From Chondrosia reniformis (lineage: Eukaryota > Porifera > Demospongiae > Chondrillida > Chondrillidae), in contig OX359190.1 in NCBI GenBank assembly GCA_947172415.1, positions 8,060,001 to 8,124,000 of the forward strand: 64,000 bases of DNA, in the 5' to 3' direction. Under the pieces are notes generated by a model. It made no database searches and was not told where the DNA came from. It saw only the letters and a list, made by a program, of their open reading frames with translations. The translations under genes and the position numbers were made by a program. This document shows, piece after piece, positions 1 to 12,300 of the stretch (position 1 is its first letter; each line of letters opens with the position of its first letter).

Positions 1-727
1 ATTTAATTATACTCTATCTCAGCAGTAATAGTACCCACATAGTTCACTTTGTGTTTTCTACAAATATAGTGTGTGAAAAAATGATATTTAATTGGCAGGA
101 ATAAATGTAGTTAGACAAATATGTGAGGTATATAGGGATAATGCATGTACGTATAGAACTTTGTGTATACGTAATTGCAAACAGCAGCGTTTGGTAATCC
201 TAAGTTTGCTTCCTTTTCTCTGCCGTTTTCTATGCCTTAAGAAGCACGAATAAAATGATAAAAATATACGTAAGCTTCCTTTATATCCTTCTCGTAATGA
301 CTTTAAAAATGGAGCTAGAACATAAGATATTATTCTATTTCACATGAAAAATCTAATACATCATTTTCCTACATGTTGTGCCTATTCTGTTAAAGAGCCT
401 ATAGGGGAACTAAACCTGAAGAGAGCTTTGGATGAAGATACAGGAGTCTTTTCTTTCTTCTTTTCCTCTCTTTCATCTCCACTGGGCCAGACAGCTGTAT
501 CTGGGAATTCCATCCTTCATCAGTGATCCTGGGAGTCTTTGTCTTTTTCTTTATCTTGATTCCTTGGCATGCATTTGTAAATACCTACTCTATGTTACCT
601 ATTATATCTTATGCTATGTTAAGATGAGGTTTTGTTTTGTTACAAATAGCTATGTTTCCAAGAAAGAAAGTAAAGTGTATTTCACCATTTTCCACACTTT
701 TTGGTTATTCTCTTTCATCATTTTCAG
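1..727. other. Intron or upstream sequence of the adhesion GPCR gene
   Basis: No convincing exon is seen here. The first recognisable exon of the gene begins at 728 with two bases of a split codon, so at least one coding exon must lie further upstream, probably outside the window. Positions 358-565 hold a copy of a dispersed repeat described separately; the open frames over it are repeat-derived. Confidence 0.6.
358..565 (+). repeat. Dispersed repeat family R1, copy 1
   Basis: This stretch begins near a TTTTCCTACATG-like motif and contains the core ACTAAACCTGAAGAGAGC followed by a pyrimidine-rich tail. Recognisable copies recur at about 6679-6830, 9463-9560, 46490-46690 (same strand) and 17925-18130 and 55045-55215 (opposite strand). 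Copies differ in length and truncation, as expected of a short mobile element. No polymerase III boxes or clear terminal inverted repeats were identified, so the class is unresolved. Confidence 0.75.
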
Positions 728-3355
728 GTGGTCAGATTGGTACTTATCAGTCCTTGGAGAGACTGAGAGACAGACTGAATGATGACACCATGGAGTGTGT
801 CTTGGGCACTGACCCAAAGAACCTCACTCTTACTTGTAAGACATTGGTTGACTCTTTAGATGTGGAGTTCATACTGAGTGCAGCTCCGTGTACCAGGTTG
901 ACCTCACTTGGGCTGAAGTTGAGTATCAACGGAACTGTACAATTCGACAGCATTTTTCAGCAGAGTACCAGTGTTGATATAGATAATGGTGACGTTGTTT
1001 TTGGAGTTTTTCCAAGAATATTTGTGATTGATATTGCGGTAAGTTGTTTGTATTTTTATTGTTTTCATTCTTTTGTTTGTCTCATATATATGTATTATAT
1101 TATGGTGATATAATAATATACAGTTATTATAATAATTTATATGTATTTGCAAATGGCATTTGGTAACTTTAAGTTTGTTTCCTTTTTCAGCTCTTCTTTA
1201 CAATTTTGGGGATATTTAAGGGTCAGAATTGTTAAGATTATGCCTTTAAGCCAAACGAAGTGGCCAAGTAATTTGAGTGCAGGGTGCAGTAGCCCCATGA
1301 GTTTTTTTAGCTCAAATTGCCTGTTTATGATAATGTTAAAGTCAATTTATGTACATACCATATAGCGGGGAAATTTGGCGAGGACTTAAATTTGGCGATT
1401 TGGCGAGTAGTTTGAAGCTTACCAAATTTAATTCTTTGCCAAATTTGTGAATGCAGCTATCGATTTTGAACGTAATGGTACATTACAGGGCAATCCGCCA
1501 AATATAAAACTCACCAAATGCTAAAATCGGGCATTTCGTCAAATATATTGCCCGCCAAATTTTCCTGCTATGCGGTACATACAGTGCACAGAGAAAAATC
1601 TTTACATTCCTCAAGGAAGTTCCTCGGAAGTTATTTTTAAAGTTTCTGAAGTGCTCTAGAAACAGTTTTTTTCCTTGAAGGAACTTTTTAAGAGGAAATT
1701 TTGAGGCAGTTTTAGAGGTGATTATTAAATGTATGTACATTAACGCAATAATAAAACCGGTCACATTCTTCAAAGATGTTTTCAGGCTCAATTGAGGTAA
1801 TTTAAGGAATAATAATCCTATTATTATATACTGTATATACATATTCAGATTTACACCTTATGCTTGCCAAATTCCAATCAGTAACTGTTAAAGCAATTTT
1901 GAGGATGTTTTCAGAGGAAAAATGAGGAACTTTAAAGCGGCCGAGGAAGTTCCTCATTTTTCCTAGAAAGTTCCTCAGCAGGAATGTAAAAATTTTTCTT
2001 TGTGTACCATACTTATGGTAGTTTTTAATGCCTTGAAAAGTGATTGTGAATATAACATTTGTCATTTTAATATAAGTACATATATTTCCCAGTATAGACA
2101 TGATATGCAGTTATATATTTAGTCCTTCACATATACGTATGTACCTACGTGGCTACATATTGACATGAATTCTTACTTTAGTTACTTTGAGGCTACTTAT
2201 TTTATTAGGTACTAATTTTAACAAATTTAGCACATTCAAAGTAATACTTATATTACATACGTACGTATGTATATGTTAAATTATAAGATGTCAAGATATG
2301 ATAAATGATATTGCTATGATTTGTATTCTTGTACCTCAGCTTGCAATAATGCTCGAAGGCACACCAGAAATGCTCATAGACAGTGCCACCATACACATGG
2401 ATTGCATTCAAGCTGCAGGGAGTCTCCCTAATGTTACCATGGAGATGATGTGCAATTCTTTGTCTGCTGTGAGAGATTCTCTCAACATGACTGAGCACTG
2501 TGACATTAGCAAAGACTGCTTGGTTTTGACATGCAATTCTAAGTTTGGAAACCAGTATATCAACTATTTCAGAATGGAACTATATCCATGTCAGCGGCCA
2601 TTTTTCTACCACCTCAAAATGGAAGGCCCAAATATAACTGATATTGATGAGATCTTATTTCAAGGAAATCATTCCTATACAGTTGTGGTTAATAATACTG
2701 ACACAGAGGTCTTCACTCCGATTATCGAACATGAAACAGGAATTGAAACTTCGGTATGTATCTCCCCATGATTCTTATATGTATCCCTGAGGGTGGTGGA
2801 TTTACCATTTGTATATATTAACAACAATTTACTGTATCATACTTAATTAGAACTGATACCTAAGCGTATTGAATGCTAAGCACTTATTTAATTAACTTTG
2901 ATTTATTCAACTGATTCATAACTAGCAAGAACTTGTAAATGTGCCCTCTCACATACGTATATTCAAAGGATTCATTCATTTATGTACGTATGCTAGCAAA
3001 TCAAGTCATTATTGAGCATTAGGAATAATAATTTGGTTGATTTTGGACTTGATAAAAGGATTTGAATTAATAGCATCCATAATGTGATGAATACTTCCTC
3101 AAATAATTATTAAGTCTGCATCTTTGTGAGCATCTAAAGCCAAAAGATTAACCATCTGGAAGATTAAGTTTGATGCAGTTGGTAGAAATTCCTATGTATC
3201 ATCTAGATGTTCTAATTTGGTATGTAATGATGTGCTTATTGCCAACTTGTTGATTTTGTAGATTGTGATTTCCAGAGAAGGATTGGGCAATGTCACCCTT
3301 CTAAGAGCCGTCAACATTACTATGGCATGTATCACAGAATACCCTCCGACCCCAT
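728..3355 (+). CDS. Receptor ectodomain modules 1 and 2 (divergent Cys-rich repeats)
   Basis: Exons 728-1038, 2340-2753 and 3262-3355 encode the first two copies of a module of about 130 residues. Module 2 shows the pattern best: MCNSL, then CDISKDC and LTC, then YPCQRP, and a closing strand ending in a Cys after a hydrophobic run. The module is split by a phase-0 intron before its last strand (after GIETS), an intron position repeated in every later module. Many N-x-S/T sites suggest glycosylation. I do not recognise the domain family. Copies 1 and 2 are much more diverged from each other than copies 3-5. Confidence 0.75.
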
Positions 3356-6300
3356 GTGAGTGCATTCTGTACAGCCATACATTAGACTGTTACTACTGCA
3401 GGCGTGAAGGTGGTCCTTTCCGGGTCACCCTCCTAACCACAGCAAAGAAACATAAAGTGGCAAAGTGTTCATAAAGCTCACCTAAACTGACAGAATATAT
3501 AGAAAATGATCACGTAATTGGTCTAATTTCTTTTATATGTGTTTATTTGCTATATATTTACTACTAGTGTATCATTTCAAACATAACATGTATATATGAG
3601 GTCTTTTGCAACATAAAGAGGCCTTTAACAATATACCTTCTGGCAGTATTTCATATGCTACATCCTCCATATCCTCAGCTTCAGAAATGCCTCAACCATC
3701 ATCTGATCTTGCAACAGATTCAATTGTAATAATTCTTCCAACTGCTGATACAGGACTGACTGCTGTACCATCCTCCCCAACCTCACCCACACCTTCTCTT
3801 ACTCTAGCTACATCACAGCCTTTACCATCTGGAACCATCTCACCAACATCTTCTCCAATTTCAGTATCAAAAGAAGACATGTGTAATTCCTTAGATGCCA
3901 TTTCTGACAAACTTGCCAACTCTGAACTCAATGCAGGATGTAGCAAAAGTGAAGATTGTACTGTACTAGAATGTGATATGACCTATTTAGTCTTTCCTAT
4001 ATCCATGACAATGACCTTGTTGCCATGTGAGGAGCCTTATGGGATAGCTATCTTTGTTAATGGTGGTGATACACTTGGTACAATAATTGATGGCGTCTTT
4101 AAGAATGACACAACTTTGAGCCTAACAGTTGCTGGACAGCGAGCTATAGCTGAGATTTCCATTTCACAAGGAAGTGGTTTCATAGATGAGGAGGTTAGTG
4201 GAAATTAGTATGATGGACTTTATATGAACCTAATCTGCAGTAGTACTGACTATAGTTTACTAAATAGGTGACCCTTTAATTTGATAATAAGTAAAGAGCA
4301 TATAAGATGCCTTGGTTCCATTCTGTTTTTGATGTTGTTTTCTTGACACTTGTATTCATTAAAATTAAATCTTTTTATATGTTACCTTTAATGAAACTTT
4401 TACTTATTATTTATCAATACGGTGTATAAAGATCAGTTACAAGTTGTAAGTCATTTGAGATGCTAATTGTAATATAATCTACCAATAGTTGCATTTGATA
4501 GTGAATCTGTTTTTAGATTTAATTTAAGTCAACATGGCATTTTTCATTATATTTTGCTTCAGGTTACAGTGAGAGTACCATCATTAAACCTGGTACTTCC
4601 TGTTTTGCCATCTTCAAGAATTTTCATGTTCTGTGAAATGCCCATCACATCCTCAGCTACACCCATCACATCCTCAGCTACACCCTCCACATCCTCAGCT
4701 ACACCCTCCATATCCTCAGCTACACCCTCCACATCCTCAGCTACACCCTCCATATCCTCAGCTTCAGAAATGCCTCAACCATCATCTGATCTTGCAACAG
4801 ACTCAATTGATCTAACAGATATAATAATTCTTCCAACTGCTGACACAGGACTGACTGCTGTACCACCCTCCCCAACCTCACCCACACCCTCTCTTACACT
4901 AGCTACAACACAGCCTTCACCATCCAGAACCATCTTACCAACATCTTCTCCAATTTCAGTATCAAAAGAAGACATGTGTAATTCCTTAGACGACATTTCT
5001 GACAAACTTGCTAACTCTGAACTCAGTGGAAGATGTAGCAAAAATGACGATTGTACCGTACTAGAATGTAATATGACCTATTTAAGATTTCCTATATCCA
5101 TGACAATGACCTTGTTGCCATGTGAGGAGCCTTATGGGATAGCTATCTTTGTTAATGGTGGTCCACTTGGTACAATAATTGATGACGTCTTTAAGAATGA
5201 CACTACTTTGAACCTAACAGTTATTGGACAGCAAGCTATAGCTGAGATTTCCATTTCACAAGGAAGTGGTTTCATAGATGAGGAGGTTAGTGGAAATTAG
5301 TATGATGGACTTTATATGAACCTAATCTGCAGTAGTACTGACTATAGTTTACTAAATAGGTGACCCTTTAATTTGATAATAAGTAAAGAGCATATAAGAT
5401 GCCTTGGTTCCATTCTGTTTTTGATGTTGTTTTCTTGACACTTGTATTCATTAAAATTAAATCTTTTTATATGTTACCTTTAATGAAACTTTTACTTATT
5501 ATTTATCAATACGGTGTATAAAGATCAGTTACAAGTTGTAAGTCATTTGAGATGCTAATTGTAATATAATCTACCAATAGTTGCATTTGATAGTGAATCT
5601 ATTTTTAGATTTAATTTAAGTCAACATGGCATTTTTCATTATATTTTGCTTCAGGTTACAGTGAGAGTACCATCATTAAACCTGGTACTTCCTGTTTTGC
5701 CATCTTCAAGAATTTTCATGTTCTGTGAAATGCCCATCACATCCTCAGCTACACCCTCCACATCCTCAGCTACACCCATCACATCCTCAGCTACACCCTC
5801 CACATCCTCAGCTACACCCTCCACATCCTCAGCTACACCCATCACATCCTCAGCTACACCCTCCACATCCTCAGCTACACCCTCCATATCCTCAGCTTCA
5901 GAAATGCCTCAACCATCATCTGATCTTGCAACAGACTCAATTGATCTAACAGATATAATAATTCTTCCAACTGCTGACACAGGACTGACTACTGTACCAC
6001 CCTCCCCAACCTCACCCACACCCTCTCTTACACTAGCTACAACACAGCCTTCACCATCCAGAACCATCTTACCAACATCTTCTCCAATTTCAGTATCAAA
6101 AGAAGACATGTGTAATTCCTTAGACGACATTTCTGACAAACTTGCTAACTCTGAACTCAGTGGAAGATGTAGCAAAAATGACGATTGTACCGTACTAGAA
6201 TGTAATATGACCTATTTAAGATTTCCTATATCCATGACAATGACCTTGTTGCCATGTGAGGAGCCTTATGGGATAGCTATCTTTGTTAATGGTGGTCCAC

Positions 6301-9300
6301 TTGGTACAATAATTGATGACGTCTTTAAGAATGACACAACTTTGAGCCTAACAGTTATTGGACAGCGAGCTATAGCTGACATTTCCATTTCACAAGGAAG
6401 TGGTTTTATAGATGTGGAGGTTAGTGGAAACTAGTATGATGGGCTTTATATAGACTATGTGTACTTCTGGTATACATACATAGCTTTAACTTTTTATCAA
6501 TAGTCATCATCATATTAGAGATTCAAATTCATAAACAGTATCGTATATTGCAGAGTTCCTGCAGTAAGTGAAATGCAAAGTGTCCCCATGTAGTTTTATA
6601 GAGAAAAAAATAGACTCCTTTAGACTCCTATGTGGATTGCAAGGCATGATGGCCATATTCAATGAATAATATAGTACACCACTTTCCTACATGCTGTGTC
6701 TATTCTGTAATATATTAAAAAGCCTATATGGGACTAAACCTGGTGAGAGTTTTGTATCAGGACACAGGAGTCTTCTCTTTCTTCTTTTGCTCCACTCCAC
6801 TGGGTCAGTGCATTACCTCTAGTTAGTTGCCTTAAGTATATAAATGTTCTGTGGTAATGGAGGAAATGTTTGCAAGACCAAAATCTTTTGGTAGTCCTAA
6901 TTGTTTTATCTTTTGTATGTCTTGCTATCAATCTTAGAATATATTGTGATTTAGTCAATTAATCTACTGCTAAGCATCAAATCATGCTTAAAATTGCCTT
7001 AGTTGTTAAATTGTGGTAATGTCTATATGTAGGTATTGTCTGTAAAATTTGTATACTTTTATTAGATTTGATCCGTATACACTGATATCATGTGACTGTG
7101 TAATAGTAAAAGAACTTTAATCCTTTTTATAGTTGAATATTGTTTGTTCAGTAATTGGCAGTCAACATGGAAGTACAGAATTATGTAGTTACTTTCATTG
7201 TATGTTGCTTCAGGTTACAGTGACAGTACCATTATTAGGACTTGATCTTCCTGTTTTGCCATCTTCAAGAATTTTCATGTTTTGCGGTGATATTTTTCCC
7301 ATCACATCATCAGCTACACCCTCCACATCCTCAGCTACACCCTCCACATCCTCAGCTACACCCTCCACATCCTCAGCTACACCCTCCACATCCTCAGGTA
7401 AGCCCATCACGTCCTCAACTGCACCCTCCACATCCTCAGCTACACCCTCCACTTCCTCAGCTACACCCTCCACATCATCAGCTACACCATCCACTTCCTC
7501 AAGTACTCCTATTGTGTTTGTATTTAGGTACATCAGTCACACCATCTCCTACTCCTGACCCGAAAGAGGACATGTGTGATTCATTGGAGACTATTTCTAA
7601 TACATTTAGCGAAGCTAGTGAAGTTTCTGGAGATTGTGATATATCTGAAGACTGCATCACTCTACATTGTAGTTTAATTGCTGTTTCTCTTGGTCGTATA
7701 CCCATAAATCTAAACATCACACTCTACCCATGTGAAGACCCTTATGCAGTTGGAGTTCTGGCGGATGTTACTGCTTTTAATATACAGATTAATGATAAAT
7801 ATACTGGAAATGCAACAGTTCAGTTTCAAGGCATTGGTATAACAGCAACTATAATCTTAATTCAAAGAACCTATGGAGTGGATATATCTGTGAGTATACA
7901 TGTATATGTGTCTAAGATATATTGTTCATATTATAGTACATGGTATATTTAAATATATGTACTATATATCTTATATATAGTACATGCTGTATTTAATAAA
8001 AGTAATGGAATACATAAATTACTTTTCCAACAAGATACTAATCTGGCTTTTTTTAGCAAATTGCTAAGAAATTGTCCATGAAAATCAGAATTATTTCCAT
8101 TTGTTGTTCTAGGTTTTAGCATTGGGAGATGCTCTGTTACCTTTGACTAAGATCTACATGTATTGTGATATGCCTACGTTGCCACCTGTTGGAACTTCAT
8201 GCCCTCGTGATGTGGCCAAGGGATTGGAGTGGCAGAGCACGTTGCCAGGAGAAATTAATACTATAAAGTGTCCAAGAGGTAGAGCAACCAGAAAGTGCAA
8301 TTTGGACGGGAAATGGGAAGAGCCTGACCTGAACAGCTGCAGGAGAGTGGTACGTCTGATAGCAAGTCTGACATGAAGGGAGCACTGCAAATGTAGCTCA
8401 GTGGCAGAGCACTGGTGGTCATAACCAGCTATATTCTGGGATAGATTTCCAGCAATTGCTTCCTTCTTGTTTTCCCTATTAATTATGTTTGAGAATGATT
8501 TTAATTTTGATTATCACTTTGATTATTCATATATTGGAATGCAATATTTTTCACCCCTTGTATTCAGCTCTTTGATGATGACTCTTTTATACTTATACGT
8601 ATATATATATACTTATATATAGGGAACCTTAGACACACCTCTTCTTATAGTTATACTTACGTATATACAGGGAACCTTAGACACGCCTCTTATAGTTATA
8701 CTTACATATATACAGGGAACCTTAGACACGCCTCTTATACTTAAATGAGCAATACAACTTTGTTATGTACAATTTATGATGTCTTCAAGAAAACCATATG
8801 TTTTGCATTATTCCCTACACTTACGTAGAACACTGTAGATACAGTTTCATGCTATCTTTTGCCTTTCCCTGGTACAATGTATGTACGTATATGTATGTGT
8901 TGTATTACATGTCTCACTTTGTTTATGTGTTTTAATTGATTGTGGTATGTTCGTATGTGTAAACATGTGCTTCTCTCTTTCTCTATAGTTTGTAGATAAC
9001 CCTCCGTCAGGAAATGTCACCGATCCTGAATTATCTGATTTTGTAAAGAATGTTACAGCAATTGTGTCAAGTGCAGATGTAAATATATTTACACCAGCAG
9101 ACATCAAATTTGGAATTGATTTAACATCAAACATCTCAAAGTGAGTTAGCTGTAGAACATGCAGTCATAAATGTATGTATATATAAGCTAAGGAAGTTAA
9201 CTGCACTTTGCTTGTGTAACGTCTGTGATGAATAACTGATCACTGGTTACCATTACAATAGCTGGGACAAAGATGCTTATTCAAGTTATCTGGAAATATG

Positions 9301-12300
9301 TAGGATAGATACTTGAGGATTTTCCCCAGTAACATATATAATTTTGCCTTTAAAAGTGTCCACACCTTGAAAAGTTTAGTGAAGTTATTGTTTTATTCTT
9401 AGTTCACCAGCTATATGAATAATCAAACACACCATTTTTCTTACGTACGTACATCTACTTTAGAGTAAAGACCTATAGGAAACTAAACCTAGTGAGAGCT
9501 TTGGATGAGGACACAATTCTCCTTGTACTTCTCTTCTCCACTGGGCCAGACAGCTGTGTATGATTAACACTTAACTCCATCTCTTCTTTAACTGATATTT
9601 AGATTGTTGCCAAACCGATTCAAGCGGAACACTTCAGATTTCATAACCTTTGTAAAAGTTAGTCACACTCAGTGTAGTATGATCAGCTAAATCATTGTTA
9701 AGTTTATAAAGGAGTACTGTTATTGATCTATCCTCTGTACCGTCTGTATTGTTATTACTAATCTAGTGGTTCTTATCGTCATTCTGTATGCTTCTGTAGG
9801 ACATTTATAATACTACTTCAGTGTTAGTTGATAGTGAGCTAATGGACAAATGGGAAGAGGTACGTAGATAGAGGTAAAACTACCAGTGTGACAGGCACTT
9901 GTAGCTATTCCAGCATCACATGTGAAGGCACTTAATAAGTACCACTGATGCATATGTATATAGTATAATTATGATGATAAACAAATTCACTGGAAGTTAT
10001 TATGCCAAACCAGCAAGTGACCACAATCTAATCTTGGCTGGGGGACCGAAGTCCTATTAAATTGGTTTATCATCATATAGCCTTTGCACATGCCTCGTGT
10101 AATTAACTCCCTTTATTCATAGTATAATTATGTATATAATAATATATGTATATGCTGTATATAATGTATATAAATAGTATTGGTTGAGCATCAGCAACAC
10201 TTATTATTAATCAAAGAATTAGGATGTTTCGACCCTTAGGTCTTCTTCAGCAATAAATGAACATATAGAGTATTATACATACGTACGTACGTATATGTAT
10301 AGTATTAGGTATATACGTATAAACTACGTAAGGAAGTTAACTGCACTAATCTTGTGTAAAATCTCTGATGAATAACTGATCACTGGTTACCATTATAATA
10401 GCACTTTGGTACGCCAGCCAAGATAAGATTTTTGCTCACTACTGGAGATTAAATAACTCTTGATGGCTACACCAATATTTACTGAATTTCAGAATTAACT
10501 CCAAACACAGACGAATTGTAAAGCTTTATTTGATGCTATCACAAACCTATTGCTCAAAATAGGCCTTAAAACACACTATCATCAGTTAATTTACCAGTAA
10601 TGTGATATAAATGTAATAGTGATATAGTGATCATTATATATGGGTACTTCTCCTTTAATCTCTATTTGATAAGTATAAGAATGATAAGTGTGAAAATGTC
10701 TGACTCTAATTTAATATCATTGAGCCAATTAACTATCTCTAAATTATCTTGTGCACTAAACATTAATCACTAACCAACTGTAACCGATAGATTATCTTAT
10801 TTAGAAGTTCTGGAATATCACTGCTTCGATTTTAGCAGTATAACCTCTTCTATATTTGTAGGTCGACACTGATAATGGTCCCATAGAACTAGTCAATGTT
10901 TTAGAAGTGATTAATTCAATTGTGGTTGAAAGAATTAAAGATGAAGAGATGGATTTTGAGACTGAACAAACAAACATTTGTAAGTATACAGAGTACGTGT
11001 CACAGATATTTTAATTTACCAATTTTCATTTTTTGACACAATACAATACAATTTGTGGCAAATGAAATAATTTGAGCAATTGTGCCATTTACCCAACCTC
11101 GTTGAACATTTATGTTCGTCTTACTACAACTCTTGCACCCACTTTCAAATGCAATTCATCAGGAAGTCTTCCTCTCGTAATTTCAGCTCTGACCACTTCT
11201 ATCTTCCTTTAAACCCACCAAATCTTAGCTTTCTTTTCTACTTATTTAATCTCTTACAATCATTAACCATTTTAACATGATGATTTCAATTTTTTGGTCT
11301 TAGATATTAAAATACACTCTCATAACAACACCAAATCCATACCAATCTCATCAAGATCGGATCTGACCATGATAATAGATGGAATCAAAGTCACTATTCC
11401 AGCCATAGTTTTGGATGACTATGGTGAAGATACTTCATTGACATTGATGCTGCTTCCTACACTCAAGGATTTGATCCAAGACCCTACGATTGCCAGCCCA
11501 GTCCTATCCATAGTGATTGAAAAGGGTGACAACAAAGTCACTACTCCATTTAATGAACCAGTCATTATTGATTTTAACTTGGTGAGATGCATATTTAGTA
11601 GATTATGTACATCTCAAATTGAAAGTTTAATCTTTCCACAGATGAGTGAGAATAGACCTGTATGCTCCTACTATGATAATGATGCAACGATGTGGTCCGA
11701 TTTCAGAATTGAGACAGACACTAATAGTCGGAATGGAAACATTACCTGTAAAAGCTTTCATTTGACCTCCTTTGCTGTTTTGGACGAAGTAAGTTTATCC
11801 TTGTAGTTAGAACAAATAACTACAGGTAGTCACAATTGTTACTGCTTACTCATTTCAGCCTGTACCGGAGGCTCCACCCAGCGTGTCACTCTTTGTTTAC
11901 ATAGCAGGCGGCATCATGTTTGCAGCTGCTCTATTGGCTGCTTTGATCACTGCCTTCTTGTGGGTTTATGAATGCACTAAAAGGTTTGTTTATTTGACAT
12001 GGCTGAAAGTGTTGGATTGTGAAGTTCTTTATTTTCTTGATAGCTGTAGAAAGGGAATACTCAAGGCTGGTCACTTAGACATGATGGGTCTTTCTGTCTC
12101 CATGATGGTGTCGATATTAGTGTTTACTATTGGCTTCTCATCTGTTCCCTCTCAAGAAGTTAGTATATGAGTGTATATAAGGCGGATACTGCTGATGAAT
12201 CTTTCATATACTGTAAATCCCTTATTATTAGCGTACTTTTAAATTTAGCTATATTAGCTATAATTTGACATTTACCGCTAAAATTATAGTTCACTAAATA

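Larger units (their letters stand above)
3660..6437 (+). repeat. Intragenic tandem duplication, about 1,092-bp unit, modules 3-5 of the receptor
   Basis: Three consecutive units, starting near 3660 (partial), 4554 and 5646, are almost identical in both exon and intron sequence. For example the intron text after each GAGGTTAGTGG donor (4191, 5283, 6417) matches for about 350 bp between the first two units. Each full unit is an exon of 723 or 765 bp plus an intron. All splice sites are phase 0, so unit gain or loss keeps the frame. The length difference between the exons comes only from the 21-bp Ser/Thr repeat number. The identity in introns indicates a recent event or gene conversion. Confidence 0.92.

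Noticed and set aside
344..1113. Overlapping plus-strand open frames 344-526, 432-782 and 637-1113 as separate genes
   Set aside because: The first two run over the R1 repeat. Only 728-1038 of the third is an exon, with a clear acceptor and donor.
1483..2101. Minus-strand open frames of 119 and 99 residues
   Set aside because: They run over a MITE with inverted ends, and the content reflects its repeated GGAAGTTCCTC-type sequence.
4559..6175. Minus-strand and alternate-frame repetitive ORFs (VAEDVEG and HPPHPQL repeats)
   Set aside because: They are shadow frames of the 21-bp coding minisatellite, whose Ser/Thr frame is continuous with the receptor modules.
8390..8470. A functional tRNA gene
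   Set aside because: The A box is good, but the B box and acceptor stem are decayed and the sequence recurs as a SINE.
8618..8742. CRISPR-like array
   Set aside because: The repeats are contiguous without unique spacers, and the context is a eukaryotic intron.
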